Below, one piece after another: positions 1-9,117 of a stretch of DNA of 64,000 nt. The notes under the pieces were generated by a model, which had not been told where the DNA came from, made no database searches, and saw only the letters and a list, made by a program, of their open reading frames with translations. The stretch comes from Lewinellaceae bacterium (GTDB taxonomy: Bacteria; Bacteroidota; Bacteroidia; Chitinophagales; Saprospiraceae). The stretch covers positions 4,092,001 through 4,156,000 of the forward strand of contig JACJXX010000002.1 in the NCBI GenBank assembly GCA_020636435.1. Reading direction: 5' to 3'. Every line of letters starts with the position of its first letter. Position 1 is the first letter of the stretch. The translations under genes were made by a program, and so were the position numbers.

Positions 1-444
1 AACGACAGTTACGGCGATCCTGAAAACTTCGTCGGTTACTGTGCGTACGTCCCAACTGGTTATGTGGCGGATAGCACCGATTGCGATGACAATAATGCAT
101 CTATTCATCCCGGAGCAGAAGAAACCCCCAATAACGGTATTGATGAAGATTGTGATGGCATGGACCTCATCGTTCACACGAGTTCCAGGAACTGGGCCCC
201 GATGCTGGGTATCTTTCCCAACCCTACTACGAGGCTAGTCACCATTTTCTGTGATTGCAGTTTTGAGGCTTACTATCTATTGTATAATAACCTGGGCAAA
301 GTAGTCGGACAAGGAAGGATAGCACTCCCTGATCGCGGAGAAGAGATTGACCTTAGCCCATATCCTTCGGGGATATTCCATTTAAAGATCATCGATACAA
401 AATCTAATCAATGGGCATCAAAAACAGTCATAAAACTAGATTAG
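1..444 (+). CDS. C-terminal part of a T9SS-sorted protein with a MopE-type metal-binding repeat (5' end outside window)
   Basis: The frame is open from base 1, so the gene starts upstream of the window. Around residues 22-52 it reads DSTDCDDNNASIHPGAEE followed by an Asn/Asp-rich stretch ending DEDCDG. This is the Asp- and Cys-rich putative metal-binding repeat (MopE type) common at the end of large surface proteins of Bacteroidota. The last 85 or so residues (LGIFPNPTTRLVTIF to KTVIKLD) form a type IX secretion sorting domain, so the product is predicted to be exported across the outer membrane. The TAG stop lies in the TTAG target duplication of a small mobile element (441-664), so the insertion sits exactly at the gene's end. 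What the missing N-terminal part does cannot be told. Confidence 0.8.
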   Translation, partial: NDSYGDPENFVGYCAYVPTGYVADSTDCDDNNASIHPGAEETPNNGIDEDCDGMDLIVHTSSRNWAPMLGIFPNPTTRLVTIFCDCSFEAYYLLYNNLGKVVGQGRIALPDRGEEIDLSPYPSGIFHLKIIDTKSNQWASKTVIKLD

Positions 445-664
445 GGGCCGGAGAAAAATAAGTTCTCCGTTTCAGGTGAGCTATTTTTTCGCCGGCTCGT
501 CGCCAAAGGCTATGGCCGACGGAGACAGACAAGGCGCGAGGAGGAAGCATAGCGGGGCTACGTGACCAACAGCCTGCCCCGTACCCGAAGGGTCGGGGAG
601 CAACGAAGTATGGCGGAAAAAGAGCCGCATCAAATGGGGAAGTTATTCTTCGCCGGGCCCTTAG
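441..664. mobile_element. MITE-like non-autonomous element with TTAG target duplication
   Basis: Bases 445-660 are bounded by imperfect terminal inverted repeats: the left end reads GGGCCGGAGAAAAATAA and the right end, reverse complemented, GGGCCCGGCGAAGAATAA. TTAG is present directly outside both ends (441-444 and 661-664), a 4-bp YTAR duplication. No ORF inside looks coding. The core contains GACAAGGCGCGAGGAGGAAG and AGCATAGCGGGGCTA, which recur with few changes in reverse orientation in the element at 18948-19112. The two are therefore probably relatives mobilised by the same kind of transposase. The element fills most of the gap between the first two genes. Confidence 0.7.
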
Positions 665-743
665 GGTTACCCTGATCCTGTTAATAAAAGAAATACCATA
701 GCAGGCATTTGGTATATTGCAGCAGCAATAAAACGCCAAATCC

Positions 744-3700
744 GTGAGAAACCTCCTACTCTCCTTATCCCTTGCCTTTCCGCTGGCCACCTGGGGCCAG
801 CGGCCGGAACTAATCGTACCCGTAGGCCATTCCTGGGGAATCACCTCCGTGGCCTTCTCCCCGCCTTGCCCGGATGGCGGGGACTGCCCTTTCGGAAACG
901 GAAAATATGTGCTGACCGGTGGCGGAGACGGCATTGCCACCCTTTGGAGCACCGAGTCCGGAAAACAATTGCAATCTTTTGAAGGGCATTTGAACGGGGT
1001 TTCTTCGGTGGCCTTTTCGCCAGACGGGAGCCAGGTGCTCACCGGCAGTTGGGACGGGACCGCCAAACTTTGGGATTTCCAATCCGGGAAGGAGATTCGG
1101 CCTTTTGAAAGGTACGCCTATGCTTCCACTGACTTTTCCACCAACCATTCCCAGCGGATCACAGCGGTGGCCTTCTCACCCAACGGAGACTCCCTGCTCA
1201 CCAGTTTTAATAATGATACCACCGTTGTGTGGGATGTTGATTCCGGCGAACCGGTGCGCGTTTTTAAGGGGAATCCAACAACCTTATGCTCCAGTAAAAA
1301 ACAGGAGCTCACAAAAGGTAGCGGCTATAGCGCCATCCTTCGCAAAACGCCATCCGGAGATACCCTTCAAACGTTAAGTGGCCACAGTTCGAGCATTTCC
1401 GCTGCCGCTTTTTCCCCGGATGAAGCCTACGTGCTTACCGGTAGCAAGGACCATACGGCCATCCTCTGGGAAATCCGGTCCGGAAAAAAGGCTCATATTT
1501 TCAACGGACATAGTGCGGAGGTTACTGCGGTAGCCTTCTCCTCCGATGGAAATTATGCGCTCACCGGAAGCAGTGACAATACCGCCATCCTTTGGGATGC
1601 GAGGTCCGGCCGCAGGATACGAACCCTAAAAGGGCATACCGATGTGGTTCTCCATCTGGAATTTTCTCCTGATGGGAGATACCTGCTGGTTTTCAGTATG
1701 AATGTCGAAGGAGAAAGCGCATGGAGCAAAAATAAAGCCACTATCTGGGATATGTATTCCGGGCAGCGCCTGTCCACCCTAATCCTGGATGAGGTGGCCC
1801 AGTACAGTTATCCGCCGATTGACGCGGCCTTTTCCCCGGATGGACAGCGCGTGCTCATCGGCAGCCGGCATGTAGCCACGCTGTGGGATATCCATTCGGG
1901 CGCCCAAATTTATTCTCTTGATAGCATACAGGCCAACGTTACCGCCGTAGCCTTTTCTGAGGATGGTAAATATGCCTTGACCGGAGGAAAAAATGCCCTC
2001 CGGCTCTGGGATGCTCAATCGGGAGTGGCCATCCGTCGTTTTGAAGGCGTCTCTTCGAAAATTACGGCCGTAGCTTTTTCCAGGGATGGGAAATACGCCC
2101 TCAGCGGGGGAGATAAGGCAATCATCCTTTGGGATGTCTCATCCGGCCTACCGGTTCGGCCTTTTGACGGCGTCCAATCGGAAGTCACTTCCCTTGCCTT
2201 CTCCCCGGATGGCCAGTATGCAGTATCCGGGCATAAAATTACCCCCGTAAACAAAGACGGAGGCTTTTTCAAAAACAGGAACCGCCCAGCCGCCGGCGAT
2301 GAGAAAGCCGCCATACTATGGCAAATCAACTCCGGCAAAGAGGTTCGATCGTTTAAACGGGAGGCTACCCGGTTTACCGATGTAGCCTTTTCTCCCGACG
2401 GGAACTACCTCCTCACGGGCTATACCGATGATACCAATAAGGAAAGCCCGGAGTATACCGCCAGCCTATGGGATAGGCAAACCGGCCGGTTGGCCTGTTC
2501 TTCGCCGGATTTTACCGGCCAGGTTTTTCGGGGCGCCTTTTCTCCGGATGGAAAGTACCTGATCGCCGGCAACTGGACGAACACCATTAAGGTTTGGGAC
2601 TTACGGAAAGGGGAGGAATTGGCCCGCCTGAACAGTTTGGACTCCACCGACTGGGTCGTCACCACGCCCGCCGGCTTGTTCGACGCTTCGCCCGGGGCAA
2701 TGGAACTCATGCACTACGTCGTGAAAGACGCCGGCGAATGGGAGACGATCGAACTGAATCAACTTAAAGAGCGCTACTACGAACCGGGGCTTTTACAAAA
2801 ACTACTCGGCTATTCCGATGAGCCCGCCCGGAGGGTAGATGGCCTCGACACTGTCGCCCTCTACCCTATCGTATCCCTGAAACTGGACAGCCAATCCAAC
2901 CAACTGCAGATTGACCTCATCCCCCGCAACGGCGGCCTGGGTAAAGTGAGCGTCTTCCTCAACGGCAAAGAACTCATTGAAGACCACAACCCGCAGCACG
3001 GCTTTGGCCGTCAAGGCAAAATATCGCTGGACCCCATCCGCCTCGAAGACTATGCCCGCTATTTTTTGCAGGACAGCCTCAACACCATCTCCGTGCGCGC
3101 CTACAACGAGGGCGGCTGGTTGATAAGCCCGGCCCACACCCTGGCCTACCGCCCTGGCTTCGCCCGCGCTAAAAGAGCGCCTGGCGACAACCCGTCCCCC
3201 TCCCCCTCCTTCTCTTTCCAGCCCGTTCGCGACCCGGCCCTCTACGCCATTATCGTCGGCACCGCCAACTACGCCGGCGATAAGCTGGACCTGAAATTCC
3301 CGGGCAAAGATGCCGCAGCCATGGCGCAGGCCATACAACAGGCCGGCGGGCAACTCTTTGAGGACCGGGTGCACGTCCGGCTGTTCACCACCGATACGAC
3401 TGACCGGAGTATGCACCCCACCCGGGCCAACATCAAGGCCGCATTTGACGATTTTAAACGGCAGGCCAACGCCGAAGATATCCTGCTGGTGTACCTTTCC
3501 GGCCACGGCGTCACCTACGGCGATGCCGACCGGGCTCAGTTCTACTACCTCACCCAGGACATTAGCAGCGAGAACCTCAGCGATGAAGCCGTCCGCAGAA
3601 CCCGTACCCTTTCCACAGATACCCTCACCAAATGGATCAACGACATCCCCGCCCAGAAGCAGGTCATGATCCTGGACGCCTGCAATTCCGGAAAAGTGGT

Positions 3701-4394
3701 GGAGGCGCTGGAAACCGGTACCAAGAACCTCAATTCCAGCCAAATCCGCGCCCTGGACCGCATGAAGGACCGCACCGGCATGTACGTGCTGGCCGGCTCC
3801 GCAGCCGATAAGGTGAGTTATGAGGCCAGCCAGTACGGGCAGGGGCTGCTCACCTACAGCCTGCTGGATTGGATGAAATACCGTGCAATAGAGGGTGATT
3901 CCACCGTCGATGTGGTGCGCCTGTTCGAATACGCGCGAGACCAGGTGCCGGTACTGGCACGCGATATCGGCGGGGTGCAGACGCCCACACTGGCGACGCC
4001 AAGCAGCGGCGGCTTTTCCATCGGCATCATTAATGAAAAGGTAGAAATCCCCTTGCCACAGGTGAAACCGGTCTTCGTACGCAATGTGTTCCTGGATGAG
4101 GACACCTTCTACGATGCATTGAAAATCGGCAAACGGCTGGAAGGGCAGCTTCAGGAGATCACCGCCAAAGGCGCCCGGGCATCCCTGATCTACGTGGATG
4201 TCCCGGAATACAAAAATGCTTATTCCATCAATGGATTATATCAGGTGAAGAATGGCGAGGTGGCGCTGGAAGCCAGGTTGTTCAAAGGCCAGGCCGCTTT
4301 GGGAACTATAGAAGCCAAAGGCCAGGCAGGGCAACTTAATGCGTTGGTGGAGGAGATACTCCGGAAGGCATTCCGTATATTACAGGAGGAGTAA
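744..4394 (+). CDS. Exported WD40-repeat caspase-like (peptidase C14) protein, copy A
   Basis: A 1216-residue protein with a GTG start and a signal peptide (MRNLLLSLSLAFPLATWGQ). Residues about 28-620 hold roughly twelve WD40 repeats of the type AVAFSPDG...LTG...LWD...SG, a beta-propeller expected to bind a partner. A linker follows (DWVVTTPAGLFDASPGAM, then KERYYEPGLL), shared with the two sibling proteins. The caspase-like domain starts near residue 829 and has both catalytic motifs: SGHG with His921 and DACNSG with Cys980. A further C-terminal region of about 130 residues is shared with copy B. Caspase-like C14 enzymes usually cleave after Arg, Lys or Asp; the substrate here is unknown. 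The signal peptide places it outside the cytoplasm, unlike most described defence caspases. From about base 3226 onward it is almost identical to copy B at 5160. Confidence 0.9.
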   Translation: MRNLLLSLSLAFPLATWGQRPELIVPVGHSWGITSVAFSPPCPDGGDCPFGNGKYVLTGGGDGIATLWSTESGKQLQSFEGHLNGVSSVAFSPDGSQVLTGSWDGTAKLWDFQSGKEIRPFERYAYASTDFSTNHSQRITAVAFSPNGDSLLTSFNNDTTVVWDVDSGEPVRVFKGNPTTLCSSKKQELTKGSGYSAILRKTPSGDTLQTLSGHSSSISAAAFSPDEAYVLTGSKDHTAILWEIRSGKKAHIFNGHSAEVTAVAFSSDGNYALTGSSDNTAILWDARSGRRIRTLKGHTDVVLHLEFSPDGRYLLVFSMNVEGESAWSKNKATIWDMYSGQRLSTLILDEVAQYSYPPIDAAFSPDGQRVLIGSRHVATLWDIHSGAQIYSLDSIQANVTAVAFSEDGKYALTGGKNALRLWDAQSGVAIRRFEGVSSKITAVAFSRDGKYALSGGDKAIILWDVSSGLPVRPFDGVQSEVTSLAFSPDGQYAVSGHKITPVNKDGGFFKNRNRPAAGDEKAAILWQINSGKEVRSFKREATRFTDVAFSPDGNYLLTGYTDDTNKESPEYTASLWDRQTGRLACSSPDFTGQVFRGAFSPDGKYLIAGNWTNTIKVWDLRKGEELARLNSLDSTDWVVTTPAGLFDASPGAMELMHYVVKDAGEWETIELNQLKERYYEPGLLQKLLGYSDEPARRVDGLDTVALYPIVSLKLDSQSNQLQIDLIPRNGGLGKVSVFLNGKELIEDHNPQHGFGRQGKISLDPIRLEDYARYFLQDSLNTISVRAYNEGGWLISPAHTLAYRPGFARAKRAPGDNPSPSPSFSFQPVRDPALYAIIVGTANYAGDKLDLKFPGKDAAAMAQAIQQAGGQLFEDRVHVRLFTTDTTDRSMHPTRANIKAAFDDFKRQANAEDILLVYLSGHGVTYGDADRAQFYYLTQDISSENLSDEAVRRTRTLSTDTLTKWINDIPAQKQVMILDACNSGKVVEALETGTKNLNSSQIRALDRMKDRTGMYVLAGSAADKVSYEASQYGQGLLTYSLLDWMKYRAIEGDSTVDVVRLFEYARDQVPVLARDIGGVQTPTLATPSSGGFSIGIINEKVEIPLPQVKPVFVRNVFLDEDTFYDALKIGKRLEGQLQEITAKGARASLIYVDVPEYKNAYSINGLYQVKNGEVALEARLFKGQAALGTIEAKGQAGQLNALVEEILRKAFRILQEE

Positions 4395-4471
4395 AAATAT
4401 CCTGCTGGGCCCCACATGCATCAACTCATGAGCTAAACGGCCTGGCCTAGATCAATTTGGTATTCATCCAT

Positions 4472-4514
4472 ATTTTATGTAATTTTAAAGTCCGACTTTA
4501 AAATTACATAAAAT
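4472..4514. promoter_or_regulatory. Perfect 21-bp inverted repeat overlapping the start of a broken ATPase gene
   Basis: The arms 4472-4492 (ATTTTATGTAATTTTAAAGTC plus its complement at 4494-4514) match perfectly around a single C. The sequence is AT-rich with no T-run after it, so a terminator is unlikely. The right arm runs into the ATG at 4513 of the deleted DUF4143 gene. It could be an operator or promoter palindrome of that gene, or the end of a lost element. Its role is inferred from position only. Confidence 0.5.
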
Positions 4515-5056
4515 GATCATCCCTCGGCACATTACCGCTCATCTTCAAGATTAGTGTGCCAACCATCCAAAGTTGGTTTTCCGTTTTGGAACAAAGTTAC
4601 CTGGTGTTTCGCCTGCCTCCCTACTTTAAGAATTTTGGGAAACGGCTCACGAAAAGCCCCAAGCTCTATTTCTACGATACCGGGCTGCTTTGCTATCTCC
4701 TGAGCATGCAGTCGGAAAAAGATGTCTTTAATTACTACCAACTTGGCGCCTTGTTCGAAAACCTCATCATTGCCGAACGCATGAAGAGAGCCCAGCATGA
4801 AGGAAAGGAAGTTCGTTTGTATTTCTACAGAGACAGCAATCAGGTAGAAGCTGACCTGCTCGAAGAAACGCCCGCCGGCTTGATCCTGACGGAAATTAAA
4901 TCTACTCGCACTTACCGCGATGCTTTGTTGGCCAACCTCCATAAGATCGGAAAAATTACCAGCCAACCCGTTCGCAAACAACTGGTGTTTGGCGGCGATG
5001 AGGGCTTTGAGGTGAAGGATGTCCGGGTGTTTCCGTGGTTTGAATTTTGGGGATAG
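4513..5056 (+). pseudogene. AAA ATPase with DUF4143 domain, internally deleted
   Basis: An ATG at 4513 opens a short frame reading MIIPRHITAHLQD and then a stop. This closely resembles the N-terminus of the AAA_14/DUF4143 ATPase family. A different frame then continues from about 4550 as ISVPTIQSWFSVLEQSYLVF, KSPKLYFYDTGLLCYLL and ending WFEFWG, a typical DUF4143 C-terminal half with its nuclease-like EADLLEE...EIKST motif. The P-loop ATPase part, some 200 or more residues, is missing between these two pieces, and the junction also shifts the frame. Intact members are about 380-400 residues. This is therefore a remnant made by an internal deletion. The open part alone (from GTG 4556) would code for 166 residues, but nothing suggests it is functional. 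Confidence 0.75.
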
Positions 5057-5159
5057 GCCGTAGTGCCCACAAATAAATACGTACGGTGTACGAAGGCACC
5101 ACCTGGCTGTCCAACATTAGAACGGTAGCCGCTTTTGAAATACTGAAAAATAAAAAGTG

Positions 5160-8100
5160 ATGCGTACAAAAAAACTACTTTTTCTTCCGATCCTGATCGC
5201 CGTACTGGCGCTGAATGCCCAAAAACCGGACTTAGTACTCCCGGTAGGGCAGTTTGAAGCCATTATGAAAGTGGATTTTTCAAAAGATGGCCGCAATATC
5301 CTTACCGGGAGCACCGACGGCACAGCTCAGCTCTGGGATTTAGCCGGGTATAGCCTGCAAACCTTCGGCGAGAAAAATGACGGAAGAATTCTATGGTCGA
5401 GTTTTTCTCCGGACGGGCGGGGTGTTTATACTAGAATCGGCAGGAATGGCCTGGTTAGGCTGATGGGGTTGGATGGCGCCGTCCTTGACTCCTTTGAAAG
5501 TGGGACGCCCAATGCCTATGCTTCCTTAACGCCGGATTGCCCCTGTGATGACCCCCTATTCAATGCGCCCCACCTTATCGTGCTCAAGAGTGAGATCGCG
5601 TTGTATGCCTTCAGCCTCAACAAGGAAGTAAAAGAATCAGAAAGTGTTTACAATTTGCTCAGTGACGAAGATATGGTCAGTAGCTTCATAGCCGTAACCC
5701 CATTTTGCTCAGCACGGACAGAGACAGCGGGCAGCAAGCAGTTGATCCTGATCGAGGACTATGAGCGTGGAGGGCTATTATTGGTGGATGAGGACGGCCA
5801 GGCCAGAGATAGCCTGCCAATAGAGGGGGTGCTCCATCCGGCATTTTCGGGTGACGGGAGAAGTATGTTATTTGAAAGCAACAAGTTGTTGCTTTGGGAT
5901 ACTCCTGATCGCCAGGTTATCGGCCTGGAGGGCGCCGAAGTGCCCAGGCGAGGGTTCGCCGACGCATTTTCGCCAGACGGGGAATACTTTGTTACCCCAA
6001 TGATGGATGGTACCGCCGCACTTTGGAACCGGGCGGGAGAGGTGGTTCATTCCTTTGGCGCCCAATCGTACGGCATCTCTTCGGCTACTTTTTCACCCGA
6101 CGGCGCCTACTTCCTAATGGGTTTTAACGATGGCTCGGCCAAGCTTTTCAACCGCCAGTACGAGCTGCTTCGAGTCTTTGACAACCCGGCCAATACGGCC
6201 GAGGAGATCGCTTATTCGGCAACTTGCAGCCCTGAAGCCTCCAACGTGCTCCTTCGCCCCTCTATTGTCATCAAAAGCCGGGATGGAACCGTGAATAGCT
6301 GGGAACTTGAACAAGGCCAGGTTCGGCTAGAACCTTCCGGCTTTCCGTGTGATACCTGGTCCGATCAGCTGGAGTTATCGAGTACAGGGCCATTACCGGC
6401 TTCCACTCAGCGTTCCCCTACTTTTCTATTGGAAGCTTCGGGAACAGGAAGGGTCAGTTGCAAATCCCGGGAAACCGGAGAACTCCTGGCGGAATTAATT
6501 GCCGTGGGCGAATCAGATTGGGTCGTCACTACTCCTTCCGGCCTGTTCGATGCCTCCCCGGGCGCTATGCAGCGGCTACACTATACAGCCTTTTACGACA
6601 ACACATACGAAGTCATTGAACTGGAACAACTCAAAGAACGCTATTACGAGCCGGGATTGCTACAAAAAATACTCGGTTATTCCAATGAGCCTATTCGCTC
6701 TGTGGAAGGCTTCGATACCATAGCACTCTATCCTCAGATCAACCTGAGCCTGGACACCCTCTCCCACCGATTGGATGTAAAATTAGTTCTCCGAAATGGC
6801 GGTATCGGCAAAACCAGCATTTTTATTAATGGAAAGGAAATCATCCCGGACGCCAACCCGCCCCGGGGCTTCAACAGGCAACGAGATACAGCTTTTGCCA
6901 TCAATCTGGCCGAGTACCGCCGTTACTTCCTACAGGACAGCCTCAACACCATTTCGGTGCGGGCCTACAACGAGGCGGGCTGGCTGAAAAGCCCGGCCCA
7001 TACCCTGGCCTATCGCCCCCGTTTTGCCCGTACCAGGGGGAATACCGGCAGTGATGTCTCCACTCCCTCTTTTCAGCCCATACGCGACCCGGCCCTCTAC
7101 GCCATTATCGTCGGCACGGCCAACTACGCCGGCGATAAGCTCGACCTGAAATTCCCGGGCAAGGATGCCGCAGCCATGGCGCAGGCCATACAACAGGCCG
7201 GCGGGCAACTCTTTGAGGACCGGGTCCACGTCCGGCTGTTCACCACCGATACGACTGACCGGAGTAGGCACCCCACCCGGGCCAACATCAAGGCTGCATT
7301 TGACGATTTTAACCGGCAGGCCAACGCCGAAGACATCCTGCTGGTGTACCTTTCCGGCCACGGCGTCACCTACGGCGATGCCGACCGGGCGCAGTTCTAC
7401 TACCTCACTCAGGACATTAGCAGCGAGAACCTCAGCGATGAAGCCGTCCGCAGAACCCGTACCCTGTCCACCGATACCCTCACCAAATGGATCAACGACA
7501 TCCCCGCTCAGAAGCAGGTGATGATCCTGGACGCCTGCAACTCCGGGAAAGTGGTGGAGGCGCTGGAAACCGGTACCAAGAACCTCAATTCCAGCCAAAT
7601 CCGCGCCCTGGACCGCATGAAGGACCGCACCGGCATGTACGTGCTGGCCGGCTCCGCCGCCGATAAGGTGAGTTATGAGGCCAGCCAGTACGGGCAGGGG
7701 CTGCTCACCTACAGCCTGCTGGATTGGATGAAATACCGTGCAATAGAGGGTGATTCCACCGTCGATGTGGTGCGCCTGTTCGAATACGCGCGAGACCAGG
7801 TGCCGGTACTGGCACGCGATATCGGCGGGGTGCAGACGCCCACACTGGCGACGCCAAGCAGCGGCGGCTTTTCCATCGGCATCATTAATGAAAAGGTAGA
7901 AATCCCCTTGCCACAGGTGAAGCCGGTCTTTGTACGCAATGTATTCCTGGATACCGACACCTTCTACGATGCATTGAAAATCGGCAAACGGCTGGAAGGA
8001 CAGCTTCAGGAGATCACCGCCAAAGGTGCCCGGGCCTCCCTGATCTACGTGGATGTCCCGGAATACAAAAATGCTTATTCCATCAATGGGTTCTACCGGG

Positions 8101-8249
8101 TGAAGAATGGCGAGGTGGCCCTGGAAGCCAGATTGTTCAAAGGCCAGGCCGCTTTGGGAACTATAGAAGCCAAAGGCCAGGCAGGGCAACTTAATGCGTT
8201 GGTGGAGGAGGTACTGCGGCAGGCTTTTGGGATATTGCAGAAGAAATAG
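5160..8249 (+). CDS. Exported WD40-repeat caspase-like (peptidase C14) protein, copy B
   Basis: The ATG at 5160 gives a clean signal peptide (MRTKKLLFLPILIAVLALNAQ); a GTG directly before it is an alternative start. The N-terminal half is a degenerate WD40 propeller with fewer recognisable repeats than copy A (for example DFSKDGRNILTG, AFSPDGEYFVTP, TFSPDGAYFLMG). It is followed by the shared linker (DWVVTTPSGLFDASPGAM) and a caspase-like domain with SGHG (His734) and DACNSG (Cys793). The last 385 or so residues differ from copy A at only about nine positions, and the DNA is likewise almost unchanged, whereas the propellers are strongly diverged. This pattern points to recent gene conversion or partial duplication. 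The product is predicted to be exported; substrate and trigger are unknown. No gene separates it from copy A except the DUF4143 remnant. Confidence 0.9.
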   Translation: MRTKKLLFLPILIAVLALNAQKPDLVLPVGQFEAIMKVDFSKDGRNILTGSTDGTAQLWDLAGYSLQTFGEKNDGRILWSSFSPDGRGVYTRIGRNGLVRLMGLDGAVLDSFESGTPNAYASLTPDCPCDDPLFNAPHLIVLKSEIALYAFSLNKEVKESESVYNLLSDEDMVSSFIAVTPFCSARTETAGSKQLILIEDYERGGLLLVDEDGQARDSLPIEGVLHPAFSGDGRSMLFESNKLLLWDTPDRQVIGLEGAEVPRRGFADAFSPDGEYFVTPMMDGTAALWNRAGEVVHSFGAQSYGISSATFSPDGAYFLMGFNDGSAKLFNRQYELLRVFDNPANTAEEIAYSATCSPEASNVLLRPSIVIKSRDGTVNSWELEQGQVRLEPSGFPCDTWSDQLELSSTGPLPASTQRSPTFLLEASGTGRVSCKSRETGELLAELIAVGESDWVVTTPSGLFDASPGAMQRLHYTAFYDNTYEVIELEQLKERYYEPGLLQKILGYSNEPIRSVEGFDTIALYPQINLSLDTLSHRLDVKLVLRNGGIGKTSIFINGKEIIPDANPPRGFNRQRDTAFAINLAEYRRYFLQDSLNTISVRAYNEAGWLKSPAHTLAYRPRFARTRGNTGSDVSTPSFQPIRDPALYAIIVGTANYAGDKLDLKFPGKDAAAMAQAIQQAGGQLFEDRVHVRLFTTDTTDRSRHPTRANIKAAFDDFNRQANAEDILLVYLSGHGVTYGDADRAQFYYLTQDISSENLSDEAVRRTRTLSTDTLTKWINDIPAQKQVMILDACNSGKVVEALETGTKNLNSSQIRALDRMKDRTGMYVLAGSAADKVSYEASQYGQGLLTYSLLDWMKYRAIEGDSTVDVVRLFEYARDQVPVLARDIGGVQTPTLATPSSGGFSIGIINEKVEIPLPQVKPVFVRNVFLDTDTFYDALKIGKRLEGQLQEITAKGARASLIYVDVPEYKNAYSINGFYRVKNGEVALEARLFKGQAALGTIEAKGQAGQLNALVEEVLRQAFGILQKK

Positions 8250-8416
8250 ACGGGGTATTTTCCCTTGCCACAAATACTCGAAGAAACCAAGATGGATCAA
8301 CCTTTCGCGTGAGACGAATATCCCCATTGAAAAAGGTAACCTTTTGTGCTCCGGCAAAATAAAGGAAGCGTAAAGACAATTGCTCGCAGGCACTTGCAAA
8401 AACAAAACCCTTGACG

Positions 8417-8884
8417 ATGAAAACCTTGCCAATAATCTCCTTTTTCTTGCTGATCGCCCTGGCCGCCAACACCCAGGTGTACTGGGAGGGCAACACCCCC
8501 GGAAGCGAGACCGATTGGATGGAGCCGCAGAACTGGAGCGCCGGCCAGGTGCCGGGCTGGAAAGACGACGTCGTCATCCCCTGGCAGAGCCACGGCCTTT
8601 ACCCGGAGGTCAGCTGCGTTGCCCCGTTGATCCAGTCCCTGCAGGTGCAGAAGGGCGCGGCGCTGACCATACAACCCGAGGGCGTCCTCACCGTCGATGC
8701 TGCCAAAAAGGAAGAGGGCGGCATTCTGCTGAACGGCTATCTTTTCAATTTCGGCGTGCTGACCCTCACGGAAATGGAGCTGGCGCCGGTGGAAAGCCAG
8801 CTTTCTCACCTCGACAACCACGGTGTATGCAGCCTGGTGACCGACGACGGGCACATCCCCCTGCTTGGCCGGGAAAACCAGTGA
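8417..8884 (+). CDS. Small exported protein with a WxxxxNW-type beta-helix N-terminal module
   Basis: The start is taken at ATG 8417 (MKTLPIISFFLLIALAANTQ), a good signal peptide; an in-frame TTG six bases upstream is less likely. The mature part begins VYWEGN and has DWMEPQNWSAGQVPGWKDDV, the same kind of opening (W...NW...P...DDV.I) seen at the start of the large T9SS proteins at 28122 and 29950. In those proteins it leads into a beta-helix-like stretch (SLQVQKGAALTIQPEGVLTV here). There is no T9SS C-terminal domain and the protein is only 156 residues, so it may be a truncated relative or a stand-alone periplasmic protein. It sits between caspase copies B and C on the same strand. No function is assigned. 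Confidence 0.65.
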   Translation: MKTLPIISFFLLIALAANTQVYWEGNTPGSETDWMEPQNWSAGQVPGWKDDVVIPWQSHGLYPEVSCVAPLIQSLQVQKGAALTIQPEGVLTVDAAKKEEGGILLNGYLFNFGVLTLTEMELAPVESQLSHLDNHGVCSLVTDDGHIPLLGRENQ

Positions 8885-9117
8885 TCACAACCTTAGGCCT
8901 TTCGTTAAGAATAGCCCTACAGTATATGAATGATATAGAAATTAATTAACTTGAGGCTTGATTGCCTCTCTTTCCAGGCTACTGGATAAAGAGGGGCTAA
9001 GAGCAAACACTATCTTGATCCGGGCGGTAACAACACAAACACGACATTGGATGCCTGCCTGACAAAGCCTACCTTGCAACAATGACAAGCACATACCAAG
9101 CCCAAACCTACTTTTCC

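Noticed and set aside
2802..3743. Long antisense ORF (313 residues) opposite the caspase domain of copy A
   Set aside because: A similar antisense ORF exists opposite copy B; both are shadows of GC-rich codons in the real genes, with Val/Gly-rich nonsense-like composition.
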